A stretch of 52,087 nucleotides of DNA. Source: Candidatus Poribacteria bacterium (lineage in GTDB: Bacteria; Poribacteria; WGA-4E; WGA-3G). Shown piece after piece: positions 18,001-24,889 of this stretch. The translations under genes and the position numbers were made by a program. Within the stretch, counting starts at the first letter, position 1; every line of letters starts with the position of its first letter. The stretch covers positions 1-52,087 of the forward strand of contig PYIY01000006.1 in NCBI GenBank assembly GCA_003635195.1, written 5' to 3'. The notes beneath the pieces are model-generated. The model searched no databases, was not told where the DNA came from, and saw nothing but the letters and a program-made list of their open reading frames with translations.

Positions 18001-18760
18001 TTCACCTAAGTATAGGACATTTATAAAGCAGGTACCTGAGGCGATGGATAGTCTGCGACAGCGATTGATAGATGCGGATGAGTCAAGTGATTTTGAAATT
18101 CCATTGAAACTCGGTGATTGGAATACAAGTCTCCGGTTCGTGGAAAGACACTGGCTTGATATGAAAACCGTATTAGGTTTTTATGCCCGACAACCCAAAC
18201 AGCCGGAACCAGCCGTTGAGAAAGCAGCCGTTATACCTCCAAAAACGACAGAGTTAAAGAGAGTCATCTCCCCACAGTTAGTCGAAAAAAAGGAGATGTG
18301 GGATGCTGATCAGATGCTACAGCAGCATTTCGCGCAACCTGTTCGTTTTGTAACTTATGAAGGTATTAAAGATTTATCGCATGTTGAAACAAGTGCCTTT
18401 GATCTGACAGGTGTTGATTCTAAGGGGCGTGAAATTACTCTAATGAAATTCGAGGTTTTGTTTGCATTTCCCAAAGAGAAGATGTTAGCTGTGAAACCTC
18501 ACATACGCAAAAGTACGCAATTGATAGATCGTAACTTGCAACCAGTTGAAAGGCACAAAAATCGGTTTCAGGTTGCCAACAAACTCCTTAGACAAGTGAA
18601 AGAGAACAAATCCAATGTGAAAATTATTACACGGGGCGGGTACGTATTAAGTGGTTGGATCCAGCATTTTGACAAACATGTTCTCTATATGCGGGTCGCG
18701 GAGAAGGTTGTAGTCGTGTACCGGCACGGTTTGTTTGATTTTAAAGTTGAGGATCAATAG
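15035..18760 (+). CDS. GHKL (sacsin-like) ATPase with Cys4 zinc site and Hfq/Sm-like C-terminus
   Basis: A 1241-residue multidomain protein. Residues 30-350 form a Bergerat-fold ATPase as in sacsin and Hsp90: ELIQNAEDN (49-57, catalytic Glu and Mg-binding Asn), SDGALIIQNNEVGF (84-97) and GEKGIGFKSVF (121-131). The middle (about 350-900) is mostly helical without known motifs. CQIC (946-949) and CPEC (986-989) with an intervening His make a Cys4 site like HNH-type or NO-VEIN-type modules. The last 50 residues (1191-1241) show the two Sm motifs of Hfq: VKIITRGGYVLSGWIQHFD, then VVVYRHGLFDF. AGGAGGAG gives a strong start. The pairing with an SNF2 helicase suggests an ATP-driven defence complex; this is inference. 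Confidence 0.85.
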   Translation: MVSSEQFEHIQRIRQDFYDGSERLKNSSHNSIRTLADDLYNKHTHFIFELIQNAEDNTYAQQNTYPPFISFRLTKNDPTNSPGSDGALIIQNNEVGFNIDNIDAICAVGETTKKKEQGYIGEKGIGFKSVFRVTDNPHIFSNGYRFCLPESDEETGLGYIVPQWIDTPPEGLLPSDTYIILPLTKSDFGYEKIEIMLRDIEPEVILFLSTLEEIRIETDTGDNLTILKDSAAMPEVAIIVAGNKQGSAFSNSDNFLVCNKRFNKPANIHHEKREGIEDREVSVAFPLNENSTVGGKIFAYLPIRSDTGFPFLINADFILPSSREDIQDVPWNYWLMRCVADLIACELLPLLKKRKILLNVQFLESLANRLNNLVYNTDDLFYAIYAKVREVLKNEALLPTHDNSFISGQDAVLTRSDAVRNLLNDVQLGMFLRPNVNGDVPLKWLSAAITLDRTPSLRKYIMESLKVEEVTPDMLARRLSEKFLSRQTDEWFIKFYGFLSDQPALWRSSASVLRTKPILRLQDGTHVNPSQESSLPTAYLSIGTNANPALPVVKWEISQNEDAYNFLKSLGVQESDIVAEVIGTVLPKYEQEFPTTSINEHLRDFAKIQRAYRTDSREKKVQLKEALQNTPFIHTENPDENEKVYRKPGDVYFGTEVLRLYFDGEPSCAFVNLDIYPSAAESLFKDLGVLDSVRIQREVIGSQGYVTIVSQYGKHKRGLDGFDPHIRIDGLEHAITNPTLEKSAFIWNHIVTPNIDCIRGTLEESRNQNYVDSTSEECISYYFGNLLLNTAWLPDSDGNMHKPSDIPLDDLPNLFKKDEQLAKKLNMPMSRTRIVDLVAPLTSIPPDVLNQIINAPPETIEQIESLLQSSPESVSIVSPIPQAVSFPANSVSNPDRRKKQILSELEDAPDQEYAEKVRSVRTTRGMIDPKTWLREQYTNDDDQMICQICHEEMPFKYRGENYYFDAVEILKDHFTKEYEAQFLALCPECSPKYRTFIKQVPEAMDSLRQRLIDADESSDFEIPLKLGDWNTSLRFVERHWLDMKTVLGFYARQPKQPEPAVEKAAVIPPKTTELKRVISPQLVEKKEMWDADQMLQQHFAQPVRFVTYEGIKDLSHVETSAFDLTGVDSKGREITLMKFEVLFAFPKEKMLAVKPHIRKSTQLIDRNLQPVERHKNRFQVANKLLRQVKENKSNVKIITRGGYVLSGWIQHFDKHVLYMRVAEKVVVVYRHGLFDFKVEDQ

Positions 18761-18831
18761 GATTAACACTCAAAAATACGTTAGGTGTTAGGCTATTAGT
18801 CTGTCCAGTCTAAAATTGGGAATAACCCCGC

Positions 18832-18896
18832 TCGTAGTAGGGCAATTCATTGCTCGTTCCTGAGCAGCGGACGTGCGATAAATCGCACTACTACGA
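18832..18896. repeat. Cloverleaf-like palindromic element
   Basis: A 9-bp outer stem (TCGTAGTAG 18832-18840 with CTACTACGA 18888-18896) encloses three smaller hairpins: GCAAT/ATTGC, GCTC/GAGC and GTGCGAT/ATCGCAC. The arrangement resembles a tRNA-like fold but has no tRNA consensus bases. It is probably a dispersed intergenic repeat. Confidence 0.6.
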
Positions 18897-18986
18897 ACCA
18901 ATCCATCTACAATTCAAAGGCGAACAGACTACTATTAGTCTTTCAACTTTGAACATGAGCGTGTTTTAGCCGTGGGCTACCCGTAG

Positions 18987-19005
18987 GGGCGAGGTTCCCT
19001 CGTCC
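18987..19005. repeat. Small GC-rich hairpin
   Basis: GGGCGAGG pairs with CCTCGTCC across a 3-nt loop. The surrounding GTAGGGGC text resembles the hairpin after rpoD (50863-50898), so both may belong to one repeat family. It lacks a T-tract. Confidence 0.4.
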
Positions 19006-19209
19006 GACCCTAATCAGACTCCCTAAAACTCAACATTGAAGGAGGACTGTGCTGTTCTAACAAACAGTATAACAAGGCAAGAAAGGAATAATCATGACTA
19101 TTGATAAATTATCCTATAGTTTGGACAATTTTAAAATTTTAGTGTAAAAAAGCAGAAAAGCAGGTATCCTTTCATAAAAACATACCACTGTTTTGAAAGG
19201 AATGTAAAA

Positions 19210-19404
19210 ATGGACCTCCTTTTCTGCTTAGGAGATATTCTATCGGATTTTCGACATTTATTCAATCAACAAAACTTCGCCTTGTTCCAAGCGTTCATCT
19301 TCGGCTTCATCGCCAATAAAGGCAATGGAACACTCACAGATCTGTATCAATCGAGTGCCTCGGAAACCCAGTATTGGTCATTTCCGAATTTTTTTAGGGA
19401 CTGG
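19210..19404 (+). pseudogene. Transposase N-terminal remnant
   Basis: From ATG 19210 the frame reads MDLLFCLGDILSDF, then QNFALFQAFIFGFIANKGNG and SETQYWSFPNFFR, which has the look of the N-terminal region of IS4/IS701-type transposases. After about residue 64 the similarity stops at internal end-like sequence, and the frame (open to 19647) runs through unrelated repeats. No catalytic acids remain. Confidence 0.55.
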
Positions 19405-19530
19405 GTTTATGTCTACAATAGTTTGGACAATTCGTATCAGATTTCGGTTGCATTCTCGAGGGGCAAGCGATTTTTTACCGGTTTTACATGCTACAGAGCT
19501 GGAAAAAATAACGGAGGCTCTTGGAACTCG

Positions 19531-19621
19531 GCACAGGAAACTAACAGCATACCCTACAGGCACAGGCTAACAGTTTCCTATGCTACAAGGTACAGGAAAC
19601 CAACTGTTTCATATCCTACAG
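19531..19621 (+). repeat. Three imperfect ~30-bp tandem repeats
   Basis: Units at 19531-19559, 19560-19589 and 19590-19621 each begin G(C/T)ACAGG and end CTACA(A/G)G. They lie just inside the right end of the inverted-repeat element and may be subterminal binding sites or simple expansion. Confidence 0.6.
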
Positions 19622-19689
19622 AAAATTGTCCAAACTATAGTCTTTAGATAACAAAAACGCTTAAAATTCGCGTCATCTGTGTAATCCGC

Positions 19690-19782
19690 GTAAATCCGCG
19701 ATTCAGACAGGAGCCAATTCTCACGCAAGAAAGGCACCATAATCCTGCAAATCCTTGAATCTTGTAAATCCTGATTCAGACA
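19690..19782 (+). repeat. Direct repeat upstream of the restriction-methylase gene
   Basis: GTAAATCCGCGATTCAGACA (19690-19709) and GTAAATCCTGATTCAGACA (19764-19782) are near copies, embedded in further AATCC-type units. Because TTG 19755 lies in this repeat, it is unlikely to be the gene start. Confidence 0.6.
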
Positions 19783-19796
19783 ACAAACAAAGCACC

Positions 19797-22700
19797 ATGC
19801 TAAATCTCAATATCAAACCCACGCACAAACCCATCAAACAATACTACGCCGAACTCAAAGAATACGACAGCATCGGTGCAGCGCACGAAGGCGCAGTCCG
19901 TACCGCATTCCAAAATCTACTTCAACACTACTCCCGACAAGCAGACCTCATCCTCGTTTGTGAGAGGACACATTACACGCCAGAGAACAGACGGATAACA
20001 CCCGATGGTGAAGTCGTCGATACCTTCGGCTTACCCTACGGCTACTGGGAAGCTAAAGATACACAGGATGACCTCTATGTTGAAACGGATAAGAAATTCG
20101 CCGCAGGCTACCCCTCCAAAAATATCGTCTTCCAGTCGCCGACGCACGCGCTCCTCTATCAGCACGGGCAGCTGCAGCTGGATTTGGACATCACCGAACC
20201 GAGAAACCTTGTCAACGTTCTCCAGACTTTCTTCGCGTATCAGGCAGAGAACATCTCGGCGTGGCATACCGCTGTCTCAGAATTCAAGGAGACTGTCCCT
20301 GAACTCGGCGAGAAATTGACAGCGTTAATCGAAACGGAACGCCAAAACAACCCGCGATTCCAGAAAGCGTTTATCAGTTTCCACGAACAGTGCCAAACCT
20401 CAATCAATCCGAACCTCTCTGTCGCCGCTGTGGAGGAGATGCTCATCCAGCACCTGTTGACGGAACGCATCTTCCGCACCGTCTTTAACAACCGCGACTT
20501 TACACGCCGCAATATCATCGCCCGCGAAATTGAGAACGTTATCGACGCGCTCACCTCACAGACATTCGACCGCAACCAGTTCCTCCAGAGTTTGGACCCG
20601 TTCTATGTCGCAATCGAGCAGACCGCCGCGACCATCACCGACTTCTCACAGAAACAGGGATTCCTCAACACTGTCTACGAGCAATTTTTTCAAGGCTTCT
20701 CCGTCAAGGTTGCAGACACACACGGCATCGTCTACACACCGCAACCGATCGTCGATTTCATGGTGAAAAGCGTTGCGCATATTCTCAATACCGAGTTTGA
20801 CCGTTCCCTCTCTGATACCGGTGTGAATATCATCGACCCGTTCGTCGGTACCGGCAACTTCATCGTTCGTATCATGCAGGAACTTGACCCTATCGCATTG
20901 GAGCGAAAATACACCGCCGACCCGCCGGAGCTCCAGTGCAACGAGGTGATGCTTCTACCCTACTACATCGCCAGTCTCAATATTGAACATGCGTTTTACA
21001 CGGCAACAAACCGGTACATCCCTTACGAAGGCTTGTGCTTGGTGGATACATTTGAGATGGCAGAAGACCGCCAGATGCAGCTATTCACCGCCGACAATAC
21101 AGAGCGGGTTGAGAAACAAAAGAAGTCGCCGATGTTTGTCGTTATCGGCAATCCCCCCTACAATGTCGGACAGGTCAACGAGAACGATAACAACAAAAAC
21201 CGGAAATATGTGACGATGGATAAGTTGATTGAGGATACGTATGCCAAAGATTCCAAAGCGACACTCAGGCGTCAACTTTACGATCCATACATAAAAGCGA
21301 TTCGGTGGGCGTTGGATAGGATTGGTGAGGAAGGGGTTGTCGCTTTTGTGACAAATAACAGTTTTGTCGAAGGTTTGGCGTTTGATGGGATGCGGAAACA
21401 CCTCGCCGAGGACTGCGACGCGATCTACATTCTGGATTTGGGTGGGAATGCGAGGAAGGGGTTAAAGGTCTCTGATGCAAATGTATTTGGAATTCGTGTC
21501 GGTGTGAGTGTCAATCTGTTTGTGAAAAAGAAAAATCCAAAATCTGAATCACCCCATATCTTCTACTATCTTACCGATGATTTATGGGACAAAAAACAGA
21601 AATTCAGTTTTCTGAATGAACGTCAACACATAGGTGGTATTGAATGGCAATCCATTCAACCGGATGCGCGGCATACATGGCTCACTAAAGACCTTCACGC
21701 CGAGTTTGACACATTCATCCCGATGGGAACTAAGGAAGCAAAAGCACAAAAAAGTGAGGCAATAGATGTGATTTTTCAGACTTATAGTACTGGTATCAGT
21801 ACCGGTCGAGATGCTTGGGTTTGCAATTTCAATGAAAACAATCTCAGCGAGAATGTGAGCAGAATAATTGAAAATTACAATGCTGAAGTCGCTCGGTGGA
21901 CACAACGGACAGATCGGGATGCTAACCTTGATGATTTTGTGATTTCTGATGACGCTAAAATCAAGTGGAGTCGAGATTTAAAGGCGAAGTTGAAGCGAGG
22001 GCGCACAGCCAAATATGCTGAACACAAGATATCAACATCCCTCTATCGTCCGTTCACAAAATCAAAACTTTACTTTGACCAAACGATGAACGATGTAGTA
22101 TCAGTGTTTCCAACTATTTTTCCTACCATAGAAACAGAAACGGAAAATCGAGTAATTTGCCTAACGGATAAAGGACCTGAAAAGCCTTTCATGGTACTTA
22201 TGAGTCAGCATCTCACTGACCGCAAGCTTGTAGGATCGGGTTGTGGGACTCAGTGCTTCCCGTTCTATATCTACGACGAAGATGGCACAAACCGCCGCGA
22301 GAACATCACCGATTGGGCATTGACCGAATTCCGCTCCCACTATAATGACAATATCATCACCAAGTGGGACATCTTCCACTATAACTACGGACTCCTACAT
22401 CATCCGATCTATCGCGAGAAATACGAAGCGAACCTCAAACGCGATCTCCCACACATCCCGTTTGCCAATGACTTTTGGGGGTTCGCAAAATCAGGCGCGC
22501 GGTTGGCAGATATCCACGTTAACTATGAATCCCAACCCGAATACGATAAGTTAAAGTTTGTTCAAAACCCGGATGTACCTCTCGATTGGCGCATTGAGAA
22601 GATGAAACTCTCCAAAGACAAAACGCAGCTTGTGTACAACGATTTCTTGACACTTGACGGTATCCCCGAAAAGGCGTTTGATTACCGACTCGGCACCCGT

Positions 22701-22883
22701 TCCGCGTTGGAGTGGATAATTAATCAATATTGTGTTAAAATAGACAAACGCAGCGGTATTGTGAACGATCCAAACCGTGCAGACAATCCCCAGTACATCG
22801 TCAAACTCATCGGCAAGGTAATTACTGTCAGTCTGGAGACGGTGAAGGTTGTTGAAGGGTTACCGGACTTAGATTTAGGGTAG
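19797..22883 (+). CDS. Type ISP-like restriction-modification protein (nuclease plus N6-adenine methylase)
   Basis: About 1028 residues. The N-terminal domain holds a PD-(D/E)xK nuclease site: VVDTFGLP (D75) and YWEAKD (E85, K87). After a helical linker, the methylase shows motif I DPFVGTGNFIV (347-357) and motif IV NPPYN (452-456), the N6-adenine methyltransferase signature. The C-terminal third is the likely target-recognition part. Classical type ISP enzymes such as LlaGI have a helicase between nuclease and methylase; none is present here, so it may act as a type IIG-like enzyme or borrow an external motor. I prefer ATG 19797 because TTG 19755 lies in a repeat, although neither has a strong ribosome site. 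Confidence 0.88.
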   Translation: MLNLNIKPTHKPIKQYYAELKEYDSIGAAHEGAVRTAFQNLLQHYSRQADLILVCERTHYTPENRRITPDGEVVDTFGLPYGYWEAKDTQDDLYVETDKKFAAGYPSKNIVFQSPTHALLYQHGQLQLDLDITEPRNLVNVLQTFFAYQAENISAWHTAVSEFKETVPELGEKLTALIETERQNNPRFQKAFISFHEQCQTSINPNLSVAAVEEMLIQHLLTERIFRTVFNNRDFTRRNIIAREIENVIDALTSQTFDRNQFLQSLDPFYVAIEQTAATITDFSQKQGFLNTVYEQFFQGFSVKVADTHGIVYTPQPIVDFMVKSVAHILNTEFDRSLSDTGVNIIDPFVGTGNFIVRIMQELDPIALERKYTADPPELQCNEVMLLPYYIASLNIEHAFYTATNRYIPYEGLCLVDTFEMAEDRQMQLFTADNTERVEKQKKSPMFVVIGNPPYNVGQVNENDNNKNRKYVTMDKLIEDTYAKDSKATLRRQLYDPYIKAIRWALDRIGEEGVVAFVTNNSFVEGLAFDGMRKHLAEDCDAIYILDLGGNARKGLKVSDANVFGIRVGVSVNLFVKKKNPKSESPHIFYYLTDDLWDKKQKFSFLNERQHIGGIEWQSIQPDARHTWLTKDLHAEFDTFIPMGTKEAKAQKSEAIDVIFQTYSTGISTGRDAWVCNFNENNLSENVSRIIENYNAEVARWTQRTDRDANLDDFVISDDAKIKWSRDLKAKLKRGRTAKYAEHKISTSLYRPFTKSKLYFDQTMNDVVSVFPTIFPTIETETENRVICLTDKGPEKPFMVLMSQHLTDRKLVGSGCGTQCFPFYIYDEDGTNRRENITDWALTEFRSHYNDNIITKWDIFHYNYGLLHHPIYREKYEANLKRDLPHIPFANDFWGFAKSGARLADIHVNYESQPEYDKLKFVQNPDVPLDWRIEKMKLSKDKTQLVYNDFLTLDGIPEKAFDYRLGTRSALEWIINQYCVKIDKRSGIVNDPNRADNPQYIVKLIGKVITVSLETVKVVEGLPDLDLG

Positions 22884-22908
22884 AGAGGTATGGGTTCAAG
22901 GAGAAATT

Positions 22909-23670
22909 ATGGGAATCATAGACTGGTTAAACACAAATAGTGGCGCGATAATAGGGATTGCCATTGTTGTACTTGTGGGTGTCATTGGTTATTACACCTA
23001 TCTGACGTGGCGGCTCCTAAAAGCCAATAATACACCTGAAGTTGCAATATCTCTCCGGTGCCATGAAACACACGTTAGCCTCGTCATGCTCTGTGTAGAG
23101 AATATAGGGACAGGGGCGGCCCGGAATCTACGGTTCGTAACAAAACCTTCTTCTATACCGTGTCTTGACATACCATTTGAGAAGATCGGTTTTCTCAAGG
23201 GCGGAATTGCTTTCTTTGAACCCGGGCGGAAAATTGAGCAGTTTTTGGTCAATGTCATAGATAAATATGATGAACTGAAGCAAATACCATTGGAGATTAC
23301 CGTTAAATATAAAGACGTAGTGGATCGCGAGCATGAACGCACATTTCATCTCGATTTTAGCGAGAACGAGGGGTTCTCACACATTGGTAGACCTCCGCTT
23401 TTTGAGATAGCCGAGGCTACTAAAAAGTTACAGGAGGATGTCAACAGCATTGCCACCGGCACTCGAAAACCCGTAATTCTCACTGAACCCGTATTTGAGC
23501 ATAGGATACGGCGGCATACGGACTTTCTGGAGAGTCGTATAAGTCAATACCCGCGTAATATTCAAGAAAAAATTTTACAGAAAGTAGACTTCCTTATTCA
23601 AGATCAAGATCGGGAAATACGTGAAAAATCGCAGAAGGATGAGACAGAAACGGACGCGAATGCGTCATAA
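22909..23670 (+). CDS. Single-pass membrane protein of unknown function
   Basis: A 253-residue protein with one N-terminal membrane helix (about 11-36) followed by LTWRLLKANNTPEV and a beta-rich domain (about 45-150) with NIGTGAARNLRF, a phrase common in Ig-like or CARDB-like folds. The tail is charged and probably coiled (about 195-250). I know of no named family. AAGGAG precedes the ATG, and the gene starts 25 nt after the restriction-methylase stop, so it probably belongs to that operon. Its last 30-odd bases were copied along with the toxin-antitoxin module that follows. Confidence 0.6.
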   Translation: MGIIDWLNTNSGAIIGIAIVVLVGVIGYYTYLTWRLLKANNTPEVAISLRCHETHVSLVMLCVENIGTGAARNLRFVTKPSSIPCLDIPFEKIGFLKGGIAFFEPGRKIEQFLVNVIDKYDELKQIPLEITVKYKDVVDREHERTFHLDFSENEGFSHIGRPPLFEIAEATKKLQEDVNSIATGTRKPVILTEPVFEHRIRRHTDFLESRISQYPRNIQEKILQKVDFLIQDQDREIREKSQKDETETDANAS

Positions 23671-23686
23671 AAAGGAGATGAAACAG

Positions 23687-23917
23687 ATGACGGTTACAGT
23701 TTATATCTATGCTAATAATGGGATGTCTATAGAAATTCCTGACGATGCAGAGGCTCCATTAGCGAGCAATAATTCGCGGTTGTCTTCTGAAGAGTTTAAA
23801 GCAATACTAGATCGGTTGGCAGCCAAAGCTATGAAATTTGACGGGCCTGATGCCGAGCCGTTATCTGATTATGCCATGAGCCGCGAAAACATATACGAAA
23901 ATCATCCAAAATTATGA
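23687..23917 (+). CDS. Antitoxin-like small protein (copy 1)
   Basis: The protein starts at ATG 23687, 9 nt after AAGGAG, and has 77 residues beginning MTVTVYIYANNGMSIEI. The end, EPLSDYAMSRENIYENHP, is almost identical to the end of the second copy at 24158-24424. The shared middle (LSSEEFKAILDRLAAKAMKF) is a helix resembling the dimer or toxin-wrapping parts of VapB-type antitoxins. I recognise no named family; the antitoxin call rests on gene order with a PIN gene. Its stop overlaps the start of the decayed toxin by ATGA. Confidence 0.6.
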   Translation: MTVTVYIYANNGMSIEIPDDAEAPLASNNSRLSSEEFKAILDRLAAKAMKFDGPDAEPLSDYAMSRENIYENHPKL

Positions 23918-24088
23918 TTTATCCGGCCGATACCAATGTTCTATTGCGTTTTTCATGCCATGATGATCCAGGTTACCAAATTGTAAGGATGCAGGGCATA
24001 AATTAGAGGCAGAAGGTCATCAGTTACGGACCACGTCACAAAATTTCGCGGAATTTTGTGACGTGGCAACAGCAAGCGAAAATGGGAA
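23914..24088 (+). pseudogene. Decayed PIN-domain toxin gene (copy 1)
   Basis: ATG 23914 opens MIYPADTNVLLRF, matching the intact toxin MIYLTDTNVLLGA downstream. Relative to that copy a base is missing near 23960-23985. The frame shifts and stops at TAG 24004-24006 after 30 codons. In the other frame the similarity continues (GHQLRTTSQNFAEF against GHELQTTFQNFAEF) and then ends near 24088. The C-terminal half with the last catalytic acids is gone, so no toxin can be made. Confidence 0.8.
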
Positions 24089-24157
24089 GTCCAGCAAAAA
24101 GCGCGCGATGAGAAGACAATGACGGACGCAAATTCGTCATAAGAAGGAGAAAAATAA

Positions 24158-24424
24158 ATGTGGGTTTCAGTTTATATTTACCCTAATCCTGCTCCATTGT
24201 CCCAGGAGGTACTTGACAATCACAATAATGATGGTTTGTTCATAGGAGTTCATGGCGATACTGAAGAAGCATCAAAAAGTAATAATCCGCCATTATCTGT
24301 TGATGAGCGTATGGCTCTGCTGAACGAGTTGGCAGACAAATTTATGGAATTCGTCGGGCCTAATTTTCCCCCGTTATCCGATTACGCTATGAGCCGCGAG
24401 GGGATATACGAAGATCATCCATAG
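24158..24424 (+). CDS. Antitoxin-like small protein (copy 2)
   Basis: An 88-residue paralogue of the protein at 23687. It starts MWVSVYIYPNPAPL, has an insertion in the first third, and ends PLSDYAMSREGIYEDHP. AAGGAG and an A-rich spacer precede the ATG. The intact PIN toxin starts 2 nt after its stop, the usual antitoxin-toxin order. By family logic it would bind the toxin and repress the shared promoter, but no DNA-binding motif is evident. Confidence 0.65.
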   Translation: MWVSVYIYPNPAPLSQEVLDNHNNDGLFIGVHGDTEEASKSNNPPLSVDERMALLNELADKFMEFVGPNFPPLSDYAMSREGIYEDHP

Positions 24425-24426
24425 TT

Positions 24427-24870
24427 ATGATTTATTTGACAGATACCAATGTCTTGTTGGGAGCTGTATATCGTGCTGACGCACGTTATTCAAGTGTTCA
24501 AGTGGCTGTGCATAAATTATGGGCAAGTGGTCATGAACTACAGACGACGTTTCAAAATTTTGCAGAATTCTGGAACGTGTCAACCCGACCGGCTAATCGG
24601 AACGGTTTTGGAAACACCTCAGCACAAACAGACACTTCCTTGCGGTACATAGAATCGCTTTTCCCCTTACTACCGGATTCGCCTGATGTCTATCCGGTCT
24701 GGAGACAGCTTGTCGCGAAGTATAAGGTGTTGGGTGTTCAGGTTCACGATGCACGGTTAGTTGCGGCGATGATTGCGCATAATGTAAAGCATATCCTAAC
24801 TTTCAATGTAACAGACTTTCAACGCTATACTGATGAAGGAATCGAGGTTGTTAATCCTGCAACCGTTTAG
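24427..24870 (+). CDS. PIN-domain ribonuclease toxin (VapC family)
   Basis: A complete 147-residue PIN protein. The four acidic positions that bind metal are present: D6 (LTDTNVL), E47 (QNFAEFW), D108 (VQVHDARLVA) and D130 (FNVTDF). VapC toxins cut tRNA or rRNA and stop growth unless held by their antitoxin. It sits 2 nt after the antitoxin-like gene, so the pair is a likely type II module, here at the distal end of the defence-like island. It is the intact member of a duplicated pair. Confidence 0.88.
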   Translation: MIYLTDTNVLLGAVYRADARYSSVQVAVHKLWASGHELQTTFQNFAEFWNVSTRPANRNGFGNTSAQTDTSLRYIESLFPLLPDSPDVYPVWRQLVAKYKVLGVQVHDARLVAAMIAHNVKHILTFNVTDFQRYTDEGIEVVNPATV

Positions 24871-24889
24871 TCATCAATTGGAATAAAAA

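Larger units (their letters stand above)
19114..19640. mobile_element. MITE-like element / truncated insertion sequence with 19-bp inverted repeats
   Basis: CTATAGTTTGGACAATTTT (19114-19132) is matched exactly in reverse complement at 19622-19640, bounding 527 bp. Inside is the N-terminal part of a transposase-like gene, a third copy of the TAGTTTGGACAATT end sequence near 19420, and three imperfect 30-bp repeats. It therefore looks like an insertion sequence that lost most of its transposase by internal deletion. A TA duplication is possible because the ends lie in CTATAG, but no longer target duplication is visible. Confidence 0.75.

Noticed and set aside
18832..18896. A tRNA gene, because of the cloverleaf shape
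   Set aside because: The arms lack the D-loop and T-loop consensus, the acceptor is too long and there is no anticodon arm of the right size.
19531..19621. CRISPR-like short repeats
   Set aside because: Three imperfect adjacent units without spacers and no cas genes; they are part of the mobile element.
19210..19647. A 145-codon gene inside the inverted-repeat element
   Set aside because: Only the first part resembles a transposase; the rest translates end sequence and tandem repeats, so it is not an intact gene.
11926..22883. DISARM system
   Set aside because: An SNF2 helicase and a methylase are present, but nothing resembling drmA, drmB or drmC is encoded; the GHKL protein has a different architecture.
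11926..22883. BREX system
   Set aside because: A methylase and large ATPases are present, but no PglZ-type phosphatase, BrxC or Lon-like gene was found.
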